A DNA stretch of 64,000 bases from Dryocola sp051297175. Its GTDB lineage: Bacteria > Pseudomonadota > Gammaproteobacteria > Enterobacterales > Enterobacteriaceae. The notes under the pieces are model-generated. The model ran no database searches. It worked only from the letters and a program-made list of their open reading frames with translations, and had not been told where the DNA came from. The stretch lies in the NCBI RefSeq assembly GCF_051297175.1, contig NZ_JBINNY010000001.1:2418001-2482000 (forward strand), in the 5' to 3' direction. Below are positions 8,431-16,053 of this stretch, in pieces; the first letter of the stretch is position 1; the number at the start of each line of letters is the position of its first letter. A program made the position numbers and the translations under genes.

Positions 8431-9396
8431 ATGAGAACAGTTAAGGTTTATCAGGAAGCATGGCCGCTTCACACGCCGTTTGTTATTTCGCGCGGGACGC
8501 GCAGCGAAGCAGTTGTTGTGGTGGTCGAACTGGAGGAGGACGGCATCAAGGCCGTCGGGGAATGCACGCCCTATCCGCGCTATGGCGAAAGCGATGCCTC
8601 GGTGCTGGCGCAGATCGCGACGATTATTCCGCAGCTTGAGCAGGGCATGACGCGAAGCGAGCTACAGGAAGCGCTTCCGGCGGGCGCGGCGCGCAATGCC
8701 GTAGACAGCGCGCTTTGGGATCTGGAGGCGCGTCGCAAAGGCTACTCGGTTTCGTATTTGTCCGGCGTGGAGCTGCCGGAAAGGATAACCACCGCGCAAA
8801 CGGTGGGCATCGCCGCGCCTGAGCAAATGGCCGCCGCCGCCGCGCTGCTGTGGAGCAAAGGGGCGCGGCTGCTGAAGATCAAACTCGATGACCGCCTGTT
8901 CGCCGAGCGCATGGTGGCCGTTCGCGCGGCGGTGCCGGAAGCGGTGCTGATTGTCGATGCCAACGAATCCTGGCACAGCGAAGGGCTTGCCTCGCGCTGC
9001 CAGCTGCTTGCCGACCTCAACGTTGCCATGCTTGAGCAGCCGCTGCCGGCGGGTGTTGACAGCACGCTTGAAAACTTTATTCACCCGCTGCCGATCTGCG
9101 CAGACGAGAGCTGCCACACGCGCGACAGCCTGCCGTCCCTGAAAGGGCGTTATGAGATGATTAACGTGAAGCTCGATAAAACCGGTGGCCTGACCGAGGC
9201 GCTGGCGCTGGCGAAAGCCGCGCGCGATGGCGGCTTTGATGTGATGCTGGGCTGCATGCTGTGCACTTCTCGCGCGATTGCCGCTGCGCTGCCGCTGGCC
9301 GCAACGGTCCGCTTTGCCGATCTCGATGGCCCAACCTGGCTTGCGGTGGACGTTGAACCCGCGCTGCATTTCGAAACGGGTTCGCTTTTCACCTAG
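8431..9396 (+). CDS. ycjG: L-Ala-D/L-Glu epimerase YcjG
   Basis: A 321-residue enolase-superfamily (muconate-lactonising subgroup) enzyme, same length as E. coli YcjG. The KxK catalytic motif (LLKIKLD), metal ligands in IVDANESW and the EQPLP and ADES strands, and the second catalytic Lys in INVKLDKTGG are all present. It epimerises L-Ala-D-Glu released from murein tripeptide to L-Ala-L-Glu so that general dipeptidases can cleave it. It lies divergent from tpx and ends 4 bp from the convergent mpaA, whose product makes its substrate. Confidence 0.95.
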   Translation: MRTVKVYQEAWPLHTPFVISRGTRSEAVVVVVELEEDGIKAVGECTPYPRYGESDASVLAQIATIIPQLEQGMTRSELQEALPAGAARNAVDSALWDLEARRKGYSVSYLSGVELPERITTAQTVGIAAPEQMAAAAALLWSKGARLLKIKLDDRLFAERMVAVRAAVPEAVLIVDANESWHSEGLASRCQLLADLNVAMLEQPLPAGVDSTLENFIHPLPICADESCHTRDSLPSLKGRYEMINVKLDKTGGLTEALALAKAARDGGFDVMLGCMLCTSRAIAAALPLAATVRFADLDGPTWLAVDVEPALHFETGSLFT

Positions 9397-9399
9397 CCT

Positions 9400-10107
9400 C
9401 TAACGGTGCCAGTGCAGCAGGCCCATCATCGCATCAAGATAGCGCTCGCTGGCCTCGTCTGCCGATATCGGCGGAAACTCCGCCGTGATGCTCGGCAGGT
9501 TGAGGTCGGCGCACCAGCTGCCAAACGATCCCGGCGTTTCGTATCCCACGCTCGTTACCAGCGGCAGCTTTAAGGCTTCCGCCAGCCAGTTGCCCAACGC
9601 GGTATCATGCGGATCCTCAATACAGCCGAGCGGATCGTGAAAAGAGACTACCCACGCGGGCTGAAGGCTGTGAATCAGCTGGCATAAAGCGGTGGTTTCC
9701 GGTTCTGAACCGGGCTTCGCGCCCGTTGACAGCACCACGTCACGCTGGTCCGCGCTGCTGTTCCAGCGATAGACGGTTTCGCCTTCCTTCCAGTTAGCCG
9801 ACGGAAAATTACGGTTGAGATCGACGCCGTTGGCGTTGGCGCGCAGGCCAAGCTGGCAGCCGTCCGGATTGACCGCCAGCACCACGTGATGGCGACGGTA
9901 TTTTTCCTCAAGCGTGCGCATCGCGCAGGAAAGGGTGACTACCGCCGCGTTCTCATCGCCGTGGGTACCCGCGATAATCAGGCCGCTGCGGGTTTCGCTG
10001 GGGCTTGCCGGGAACCACAGCAGGGGCGCGCCGAAAACCGATTTACCGTAGCGCTCGCTGCCTGGAGGCAGACGGCCACGTTGGGAACGAGGGCGGTGAC
10101 CGGGCAT
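9400..10107 (-). CDS. mpaA: murein tripeptide amidase MpaA
   Basis: A 235-residue M14-type zinc carboxypeptidase (E. coli MpaA about 240). Zinc-site residues appear in GTHGDEN (His49, Glu52) and VVSFHDP; LGLRANANGVDLNRNFP and TAEFPP are family signatures. It cleaves the gamma-D-Glu-mDap bond of free murein tripeptide in the cytoplasm. AAGGA precedes the ATG. In E. coli ycjY and pgrR lie between mpaA and mppA; here mpaA and mppA are directly divergent, so the amidase and the tripeptide-binding protein share one 281-bp intergenic region. Confidence 0.95.
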   Translation of the reverse strand: MPGHRPRSQRGRLPPGSERYGKSVFGAPLLWFPASPSETRSGLIIAGTHGDENAAVVTLSCAMRTLEEKYRRHHVVLAVNPDGCQLGLRANANGVDLNRNFPSANWKEGETVYRWNSSADQRDVVLSTGAKPGSEPETTALCQLIHSLQPAWVVSFHDPLGCIEDPHDTALGNWLAEALKLPLVTSVGYETPGSFGSWCADLNLPSITAEFPPISADEASERYLDAMMGLLHWHR

Positions 10108-10388
10108 AGCAATCCTTATGTGAGAGGAGATCTTTCAACATTAATAGCAGTGTTTTGCATAAATCTCATCTGCAAACAGGCGGCTGCGGGAGGCCAACGG
10201 CGATTTTTGGCACATCTTTGCAGGACGACCCTGCGCGCGTCAAAGATTCCACATTTAATTATTCAATACGGTTGCATTGCCGCATGTTGTTTGCTTTTCT
10301 GAACGGTAAAACAAGCGATTGCGATAATTACCCGCCGTTTCTGGCGCGGGTCTGCCACCTGATAAAACCAATTCCTCAAGGGTAACTG

Positions 10389-12008
10389 ATGAAAAAACCT
10401 TTTCGTATTACCTTCTGCGCGCTGGGCGTTGCCAGCCTGTTTTCCACCGCCTGGGCGGCGGATATTCCTGCCGGGACTAAACTCGCCCCGAAGCAGGAGC
10501 TGGTGCGCCATATTAAAGATGAACCCGCTTCGCTCGATCCTATTAAGGCCGTTGGCCTGCCTGAAATTCAGGTCATCCGCGATCTTTTTGAAGGCCTGGT
10601 CAATCAGAATGAAAAGGGCGAACTGACGCCCGGCGTCGCCACCAAATGGCACAGCAACGATAACCGTACCTGGACCTTTACCCTGCGCGATAACGCCCGC
10701 TGGTCGGACGGAACCGCCGTCACCGCCGACGATTTTGTCTATAGCTGGCAGCGGCTGGTCGATCCGAAAAACACCTCGCAGTTCGCCTGGTTTGCAGCCC
10801 TTGCCGGTATCACCAATGCGCAGGCTATTATCGATGGCAAAATGCCGAAGGATAAGCTGGGCGTCACGGCGGTTGACGCCCATACGCTGCGGATCCAGCT
10901 CGATAAACCCGTCCCGTACTTCCCGAACCTTACCGCAAACTTTTCGCTTTACCCGGTTCCTAAAAGCGTGGTGGAAAAGCTGGGGCAGGACTGGACCAAG
11001 CCGGGCAACCTGGTGGGCAACGGGGCCTTCACGCTTAACGAGCGCGTTGTAAACGAAAAGCTGGTTGTGGTGCCGAATAAAAACTACTGGGATGACAGGA
11101 AAACCGTGCTCACCAAAGTGACGTTTATTCCTATCAACCAGGAGTCCTCGGCGACCAAGCGCTATCTGGCGGGCGATATCGATATCACCGAATCCTTCCC
11201 GAAGAATATGTACCAGAAGCTGCTTAAGGATATTCCAGGCCAGGTCTACACGCCGCCGCAGCTAGGCACCTACTACTACGCTTTTAATACCCAAAAAGGG
11301 CCAACGGCGGATGCGCGCGTGCGCCTGGCGCTGAGTATGACCATCGACCGCCGCCTGATGGCTGAAAAAGTGCTGGGGACGGGTGAAAAGCCCGCGTGGC
11401 GTTTTACGCCGGACGTCACCGCAGGCTTCAAGCCCGAGCCGTCGCCGTTCGAGCAGATGAGCCAGGAGGAGCTGAACGCGCAGGCTAAAACCCTGCTGCG
11501 GGCGGCGGGTTACGATGGCACCAAGCCGCTGAAGCTGACGCTGCTGTACAACACCTCCGAGAACCATCAGAAGATTGCCATCGCCGTGGCGTCAATGTGG
11601 AAGAAGAATCTTGGCATCGACGTAAAGCTGCAAAACCAGGAGTGGAAAACCTACATCGATAGCCGCAACACCGGCAATTTCGATGTGATTCGCGCCTCGT
11701 GGGTTGGCGATTACAACGAGCCTTCGACCTTCCTTTCGCTGCTGACCTCAACGCATAGCGGAAACATCGCGCGCTTTAATTCTCCGGCTTACGACAAGGT
11801 GTTAACCCAGGCAAGCCAGGAAATCACCGATAGCGCGCGTAACAAAGATTACAACCAGGCAGAGAGAATTATTCAGGAGAAAGCGCCGATAGCGCCTATC
11901 TATCAGTACACCAACGGCCGCCTGATCAAGCCGTGGCTGAAGGGCTACCCGATCGATAACCCGGAAGACGTTGCCTACAGCCGTACGATGTACATTATTG
12001 CCCACTGA
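10389..12008 (+). CDS. mppA: periplasmic murein tripeptide-binding protein MppA
   Basis: A 539-residue family-5 solute-binding protein (OppA/MppA class; E. coli MppA 537). Sec signal peptide with predicted cleavage after STAWA, then the typical KDEPASLDPIKA and DFVYSWQRLVDP segments. It delivers L-Ala-gamma-D-Glu-mDap to the OppBCDF permease, which is not in this window. MppA rather than OppA is favoured by neighbourhood: the adjacent MpaA and YcjG complete the tripeptide degradation route. A hairpin follows the gene. Confidence 0.9.
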   Translation: MKKPFRITFCALGVASLFSTAWAADIPAGTKLAPKQELVRHIKDEPASLDPIKAVGLPEIQVIRDLFEGLVNQNEKGELTPGVATKWHSNDNRTWTFTLRDNARWSDGTAVTADDFVYSWQRLVDPKNTSQFAWFAALAGITNAQAIIDGKMPKDKLGVTAVDAHTLRIQLDKPVPYFPNLTANFSLYPVPKSVVEKLGQDWTKPGNLVGNGAFTLNERVVNEKLVVVPNKNYWDDRKTVLTKVTFIPINQESSATKRYLAGDIDITESFPKNMYQKLLKDIPGQVYTPPQLGTYYYAFNTQKGPTADARVRLALSMTIDRRLMAEKVLGTGEKPAWRFTPDVTAGFKPEPSPFEQMSQEELNAQAKTLLRAAGYDGTKPLKLTLLYNTSENHQKIAIAVASMWKKNLGIDVKLQNQEWKTYIDSRNTGNFDVIRASWVGDYNEPSTFLSLLTSTHSGNIARFNSPAYDKVLTQASQEITDSARNKDYNQAERIIQEKAPIAPIYQYTNGRLIKPWLKGYPIDNPEDVAYSRTMYIIAH

Positions 12009-12016
12009 TAGCCGAT

Positions 12017-12041
12017 TTCCCTGCCCGTAAAGGGCAGGGAA
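12017..12041 (+). terminator. hairpin after mppA
   Basis: Ten-base perfect arms TTCCCTGCCC/GGGCAGGGAA around a GTAAA loop, 9 bp past the mppA stop. No T-run. A sister hairpin with the same loop and outer arms occurs at 13950-13974. Confidence 0.6.
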
Positions 12042-12128
12042 GCCGCACCCGCTTGCCCCTTCGATTAAAAACCACGCGTTTTTCGTGCTATTATTAACCT
12101 TATGTCTTCGGCTTCCGGGAGGTGAAAA

Positions 12129-12395
12129 ATGGCATCAGGCTGGGCAAACGATGATGCAGTACAGGAACAAATCGACAGCACCATAGGCGATGCTATCGCC
12201 CGTGCGCGCAGCGAGCTCCCAAAAGGCGAAAGCCTCACGCACTGCGAAGAGTGCGGCGACCCCATCCCCGAACAGCGACGTAAAGCCATCCCCGGCGTGC
12301 GGCTGTGCGTAAAATGTCAGCAGGAAGAAGACGCCAGAAGGTCTACCTTCTCCGGCTACAACCGTCGCGGTTCCAAAGACAGCCAGCTTCGTTAG
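12129..12395 (+). CDS. ybiI: DksA/TraR-type zinc-finger protein YbiI
   Basis: An 88-residue protein, same length as E. coli YbiI. A four-cysteine zinc finger is formed by Cys39, Cys42, Cys60 and Cys63 (HCEECGDPIPEQ...VRLCVKC), and the conserved tail GYNRRGSKDSQLR is intact. It lacks the long coiled coil of DksA. GGGAGGTG precedes the ATG. In E. coli ybiI is at a distant locus; here it lies between mppA and zntB, so its position differs from the K-12 order. Confidence 0.9.
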   Translation: MASGWANDDAVQEQIDSTIGDAIARARSELPKGESLTHCEECGDPIPEQRRKAIPGVRLCVKCQQEEDARRSTFSGYNRRGSKDSQLR

Positions 12396-12529
12396 AACTT
12401 TTCACCCGCGCTGTGCGAGAAATAACCTTTCCTGATGTAATTCAGCACTTTTGCCTGTCGCTGCGGGTTGCTTAACAACCCAGGATGGCTAGACTGACAG
12501 CTGAGTCTTTTCTGGCTGGGGGTAGGGTT

Positions 12530-13513
12530 GTGGATGTGATGAAAGGGGCCGAGCTGAACGTGCCGGATGCGGTATTTGCGTGGCAGCTGGATGGCCAGGG
12601 CGGCGTAAGGCCGATTGAAAACGACACCATCATCGATCGCGAGCATCCGTGCTGGCTGCATCTGAACTATACCAACCGCGACAGCGCCGACTGGCTGGCA
12701 ACCACGCCGCTACTGCCAAATTACGTGCGCGACGCGCTGGCCGGCGAAAGCCTGCGGCCGAGAGTGTCGCGCGTTGGGGAAGGGACGCTCATCACGCTGC
12801 GCTGCATTAACGGCAGCACCGACGAGCGGCCCGACCAGCTTGTGGCGATGCGCCTGTACATGGACGAGCGTCTTATCGTTTCCACGCGGCAGCGGCAGGT
12901 TCTGGCGCTTGACGATGTGGTCAACGATCTCAATGAAGGGACCGGGCCAACGGACTGCGGGAGCTGGCTGGTGGACGTCTGCGACGCGCTGACCGACCAC
13001 GCCAGCGACTTTATCGAACAGCTGCACGACAAAATTATCGACCTTGAAGACAACCTGCTCGACCAGCAAATCCCGCCGCGCGGCTTCCTCGCGCTGCTCC
13101 GCAAACAGCTCATCGTCATGCGCCGCTATATGGCACCGCAGCGTGACGTGTACGCGCGCCTGTCCAGCGAACGCCTGACGTGGATGACGGACGACCACCG
13201 GCGGCGGATGCAGGACATTTCAGACCGTCTGGGGCGCGGGCTGGACGAAATCGACTCGTGCATCGCCCGCACGGCGGTAATGACTGACGAAATCGCGCAG
13301 GTAATGCAGGAAGCTATGGGACGGCGCACCTACACCATGTCACTGATGGCGATGGTGTTTCTGCCCAGCACCTTCCTGACCGGCCTGTTCGGCGTTAACC
13401 TGGGCGGTATTCCCGGCGGCGGCTGGCATTTTGGCTTTAGCCTGTTCTGCATCATGTTGGTGGTTCTGATTGGTGGTGTTGCCTGGTGGTTACATCGCAG
13501 TAAATGGCTGTAA
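12530..13513 (+). CDS. zntB: zinc transporter ZntB (CorA family)
   Basis: A CorA-family inner-membrane zinc transporter. I place the start at GTG 12530 because it gives 327 residues, exactly the E. coli length, aligns with the known N-terminus and follows a G-rich ribosome site; the ATG at 12485 would add 15 residues. A long cytoplasmic alpha/beta and coiled-coil region is followed by two C-terminal membrane helices with the signature GVNLGGIPGG (GVN replaces the GMN of CorA) and the basic tail HRSKWL. The fnrS gene follows immediately, as in E. coli. Confidence 0.92.
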   Translation: MDVMKGAELNVPDAVFAWQLDGQGGVRPIENDTIIDREHPCWLHLNYTNRDSADWLATTPLLPNYVRDALAGESLRPRVSRVGEGTLITLRCINGSTDERPDQLVAMRLYMDERLIVSTRQRQVLALDDVVNDLNEGTGPTDCGSWLVDVCDALTDHASDFIEQLHDKIIDLEDNLLDQQIPPRGFLALLRKQLIVMRRYMAPQRDVYARLSSERLTWMTDDHRRRMQDISDRLGRGLDEIDSCIARTAVMTDEIAQVMQEAMGRRTYTMSLMAMVFLPSTFLTGLFGVNLGGIPGGGWHFGFSLFCIMLVVLIGGVAWWLHRSKWL

Positions 13514-13559
13514 AATTTCACATTTTTAACAAAAATGACACTGAAAAAGGCCGCCTAAT

Positions 13560-13573
13560 TTGAGCGAGGTCAA
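13560..13573 (+). promoter_or_regulatory. FNR binding site of fnrS
   Basis: TTGAGCGAGGTCAA matches the FNR consensus TTGAT-N4-ATCAA at 8 of 10 positions. Its centre is about 42 bp before the deduced fnrS 5' end (13609), the class II activation position. A -10-like CAATAT lies at 13596-13601. Confidence 0.8.
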
Positions 13574-13608
13574 TAAACTACCGGGCGGTTAGAGGCAATA
13601 TCTCTCTC

Positions 13609-13730
13609 GCAGGTGAATGCAACGTCAAGCGATGGGCGTTGCGCTCCATATTGTCTTACTTCCTTTTTTAGAATTACTGCATAGCACAATTGATTCGTAC
13701 GACGCCGACTTTGATAGTCGGCTTTTTTTT
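13609..13730 (+). ncRNA. fnrS: anaerobically induced small RNA FnrS
   Basis: About 122 nt beginning GCAGGTGAATGCAACG and ending in a GCCGACT/AGTCGGC hairpin (13704-13722) with eight Ts. The body, including the unstructured segment around ATTGTCTTACTTCC, is nearly identical to E. coli FnrS as I remember it. FnrS is an Hfq-dependent RNA, activated by FNR without oxygen, that represses aerobic-metabolism genes such as sodB, gpmA and folE. Location directly after zntB is the same as in E. coli, and a class II FNR site precedes it. Confidence 0.93.
13704..13730 (+). terminator. intrinsic terminator of fnrS
   Basis: Seven-bp stem GCCGACT (13704-13710) and AGTCGGC (13716-13722), TTGAT loop, followed by TTTTTTTT. 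Confidence 0.9.
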
Positions 13731-13780
13731 GTCTGCGATTTGTTGTCTATGCTTAAGGGGAGAGCTAACAGGAGGCGTTT

Positions 13781-13945
13781 ATGACAAATCACCGTGGCAT
13801 ATTTCAGCTTAGTATTTCGATGAGTGACCCTTTCCCCAGCGATCCGGCACCGGTTCCCGATCCTATTCCAAGACCGCAGCCCATCCCAGAACCGCCTATC
13901 GACCCCGATCCGAAGCCAATAATCGATCCGCCACCGCACATGTAA
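13781..13945 (+). CDS. 54-residue proline-rich small protein
   Basis: ATG at 13781 is preceded at ideal distance by a full GGAGG ribosome site, and the frame closes with TAA at 13943-13945. After a short N-terminus (MTNHRGIFQL) the chain becomes a run of alternating Pro and Asp/Ile/Pro units (for example DPAPVPDPIPRPQPIPEPP), with proline at almost every second position from residue 17 to the end. No membrane segment or signal peptide is obvious. It follows the fnrS terminator by 50 bp and is closed by a GTAAA-loop hairpin. I do not recognise a characterised family; a peptide that binds other proteins through polyproline helices is a guess. Confidence 0.65.
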   Translation: MTNHRGIFQLSISMSDPFPSDPAPVPDPIPRPQPIPEPPIDPDPKPIIDPPPHM

Positions 13946-13949
13946 GGGG

Positions 13950-13974
13950 TTCCCTCTCCGTAAAGGAGAGGGAA
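13950..13974. terminator. hairpin between proline-rich ORF and ttcA
   Basis: Perfect 10-bp arms TTCCCTCTCC/GGAGAGGGAA with loop GTAAA, at the junction of two convergent genes. It is the same design as the hairpin after mppA (12017-12041), so both are likely members of one repeated terminator-like element. Confidence 0.6.
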
Positions 13975-13981
13975 GGCAGGG

Positions 13982-14902
13982 CTATTTGATTTCGAGAACG
14001 TCGAGGCGCTGCAACGGCGCTTCGCTATCGTCTTCTTCCGGCTGCCAGCCCGCAGGCTGCATCGGCAGCTCTTCGCGGTCAAAGGCGAGATCGCCGCCGT
14101 CAACCACCTCAGCGCCGTGCTTCAGGCCTTTAAAGTCGAACAGTTCGGTATCGCACAGGTGAGAAGGCACCACGTTCTGCATCGCGCTGAACATGGTTTC
14201 GATGCGGCCCGGGTAGCGTTTGTCCCAGTCGCGCAGCATGTCACCGATCACCTGACGCTGAAGGTTAGGCTGTGAACCGCACAGGTTGCACGGAATAATT
14301 GGGTATTCGCGCGCGGTGGCGAAGCGTTCGATGTCTTTCTCACGGCAGTAGGCCAGCGGGCGAATAACGATATGCTTACCGTCGTCGCTCATAAGCTTAG
14401 GCGGCATGCCTTTCATCTTGCCGCCGTAAAACATGTTCAGGAACAGCGTCTGGAGGATGTCGTCGCGATGGTGACCCAGAGCGATTTTGGTCGCCCCCAG
14501 CTCGGTTGCCGTGCGGTACAAAATACCGCGACGCAGGCGGGAGCACAGTGAACAGGTGGTTTTACCTTCGGGGATCTTATCCTTAACGATGCCGTAGGTA
14601 TTCTCTTCGACAATCTTATATTCCACGCCAATGCTTTCGAGATAGGCTGGCAGAATATGTTCCGGGAATCCCGGCTGCTTCTGGTCGAGGTTCACCGCCA
14701 CCAGGCTGAAGCTAATCGGCGCGCTCTGCTGCAGATTGCGCAGGATTTCCAGCATGGTATAGCTGTCTTTACCGCCTGAAAGGCAAACCATGATACGGTC
14801 GCCTTCTTCGATCATATTGTAATCAGCGATCGCTTCGCCAACGTTGCGGCGCAGGCGTTTCTGTAATTTATTGAGATTGTACTGTTCTTTTTGACTGGTC
14901 AT
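13982..14902 (-). CDS. ttcA: tRNA 2-thiocytidine biosynthesis protein TtcA
   Basis: A 306-residue protein when started at the ATG 14900-14902 (MTSQKEQYNLNKLQKR, as in E. coli); the long upstream extension is not conserved. PP-loop SGGKDS at 42-47; cluster cysteines Cys117/Cys120 (TCSLC) and Cys205/Cys208 (IPCNLC). It carries a [4Fe-4S] cluster and thiolates cytidine 32 of tRNA. In E. coli the Rac prophage is integrated at ttcA; here the gene is intact and no phage genes follow. Confidence 0.95.
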   Translation of the reverse strand: MTSQKEQYNLNKLQKRLRRNVGEAIADYNMIEEGDRIMVCLSGGKDSYTMLEILRNLQQSAPISFSLVAVNLDQKQPGFPEHILPAYLESIGVEYKIVEENTYGIVKDKIPEGKTTCSLCSRLRRGILYRTATELGATKIALGHHRDDILQTLFLNMFYGGKMKGMPPKLMSDDGKHIVIRPLAYCREKDIERFATAREYPIIPCNLCGSQPNLQRQVIGDMLRDWDKRYPGRIETMFSAMQNVVPSHLCDTELFDFKGLKHGAEVVDGGDLAFDREELPMQPAGWQPEEDDSEAPLQRLDVLEIK

Positions 14903-15093
14903 GGAATTCTCGGGCTGTAAACCAACACGCGTAACGCGTAATGCTGGCGTGTATGGTACGGATTGGTGCGCCGAATGCCAGCAAGTTTTAATGAAAGCTA
15001 AATGAGGGTAATAGAGCAAGGCTTTAGCGCTTTGAGATAGCGTCTTATGCAAGATACAATTAATTTTTAATTTTGTATTGATGGTAGTTATTA

Positions 15094-15396
15094 ATGAAAA
15101 GGTTTCTGGTTATAAGTGCGGTTGTCGTTCTTGCTGGCTGCGTTAGCCATCAATGGGTTAAGGAAGGGGCAAGCGAGCAGGACAGAGAGCGGGCAGAAAT
15201 CTCTTGTAAAGCTGAGGCGCTAAGGGATCTTCCCCCTAACTATGTTGTGACCAGCGCAACGACGTCAAAAGATAAGAAGCATGATACAAGCACCAAAAAC
15301 TACTCCTCATCCGACGCCAATGAATTTCAGCGCAGCGTTTTGGTAAAGGACTGCATGTACAAAAAAGGTTGGGCTGAAATAGAAGTTCCGCGCTAA
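15094..15396 (+). CDS. small lipoprotein of unknown function
   Basis: A 100-residue protein with a type II signal peptide: basic start MKRF, hydrophobic core, lipobox LAGC (Cys16). The mature part is hydrophilic, has two further cysteines (about 38 and 88) and a Ser/Thr/Lys-rich middle (TSKDKKHDTSTKNYSSS). It lies in an AT-rich stretch beside ttcA with no clear ribosome site (only GGTAGT). I do not recognise a family; an outer-membrane lipoprotein is likely because the residue after Cys is not Asp. Confidence 0.65.
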   Translation: MKRFLVISAVVVLAGCVSHQWVKEGASEQDRERAEISCKAEALRDLPPNYVVTSATTSKDKKHDTSTKNYSSSDANEFQRSVLVKDCMYKKGWAEIEVPR

Positions 15397-15499
15397 ACCT
15401 TTCCCGTCTTTGATACCCGAAAAACTCAACGCCTGGTGCCATGGCGCGCTGAAAAATTTGTGCTAATTTTTTTATGGGTAATAAAAAGAGAGTAGGGCA

Positions 15500-15697
15500 A
15501 TGAGTCAGCAAGAAGATCGTGCGCAGCTGATTGGCTGCGCCATTGGTGCCGCGGTGGTGAATTTGATAGCCGAGGGAACGGTGATCAATCGTGACAATAT
15601 CGTGGATGAGCTTTACCGGCAGGGGAAAACCATTGGCGACGGCGTCGGGAGCGTTATCAGTCACGAAGCGGTCGAGATTGTGATGCGGGGGCAGTAG
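15500..15697 (+). CDS. YmgB/AriR-like small regulatory protein
   Basis: A 65-residue protein starting 10 bp after an AGAGAG-type ribosome site. The pattern IGxAI-x-NLIAEG-x-NRxNIVDEL...ISHEAVEIVM matches the helical core of the YmgB/AriR family (YcgZ, YmgA, AriR). In E. coli these small connector proteins act on the Rcs pathway and influence biofilm and acid resistance. Assignment is by pattern only. It is followed 77 bp later by a second protein with the same layout, so the two may form a heterodimer or a duplicated pair. Confidence 0.6.
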   Translation: MSQQEDRAQLIGCAIGAAVVNLIAEGTVINRDNIVDELYRQGKTIGDGVGSVISHEAVEIVMRGQ

Positions 15698-15774
15698 GGC
15701 AGTAAAAGATTAATTGGCTGAATTTCCCGGCGGCATGATGCTATCTTGTTTGCAATGATTAAAAGGGAGTAAAT

Positions 15775-15996
15775 ATGGGAAACCAGACCAAAGAGGAAGA
15801 ACTGTACCAGGAAATGTGCCGCGTCGTGGGCAAGGTGGTGCTGGAGATGCGCGATCTGGGTCAGGAACCCAAACATATTGTGATTGCAGGCGTGTTGCGA
15901 ACCTCGCTGGCAAATCAAAAAATAAAGCGTTCGGCGCTGACGGAAAAGGCGATGAGCACGGTAATAGGTGCGCTTTCCGGTGAGAGTATTAATTAA
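15775..15996 (+). CDS. second small YmgB/AriR-like protein
   Basis: A 73-residue helical protein (GGGAG 9 bp before ATG). The segment CRVVGKVVLEMRDLGQ, a spacer and a C-terminal amphipathic helix ending MSTVIGAL follow the same spacing as the preceding 65-residue protein and the YmgB/AriR connector family, but similarity is weaker. Co-directional with it and ending just before the bidirectional terminator shared with ompN. Function not established. Confidence 0.5.
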   Translation: MGNQTKEEELYQEMCRVVGKVVLEMRDLGQEPKHIVIAGVLRTSLANQKIKRSALTEKAMSTVIGALSGESIN

Positions 15997-16011
15997 ACAG
16001 TATGTGTATAT

Positions 16012-16040
16012 AAAAAGACCCGCAAATGCGGGTCTTTTTT
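16012..16040. terminator. bidirectional intrinsic terminator
   Basis: AAAAAGACCCGCA (16012-16024), AA loop, TGCGGGTCTTTTTT (16027-16040). An A-run on one side and T-run on the other let it serve both the small-protein cluster (+) and ompN (-), which converge here. Confidence 0.9.
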
Positions 16041-16053
16041 ATACGACGCTAAA

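Noticed and set aside
12485..12529. ATG start 15 codons upstream in zntB
   Set aside because: The GTG at 12530 gives exactly 327 residues and aligns with E. coli ZntB.
13982..16053. Prophage remnant at ttcA
   Set aside because: No integrase, att duplication or phage genes; only small non-phage ORFs.
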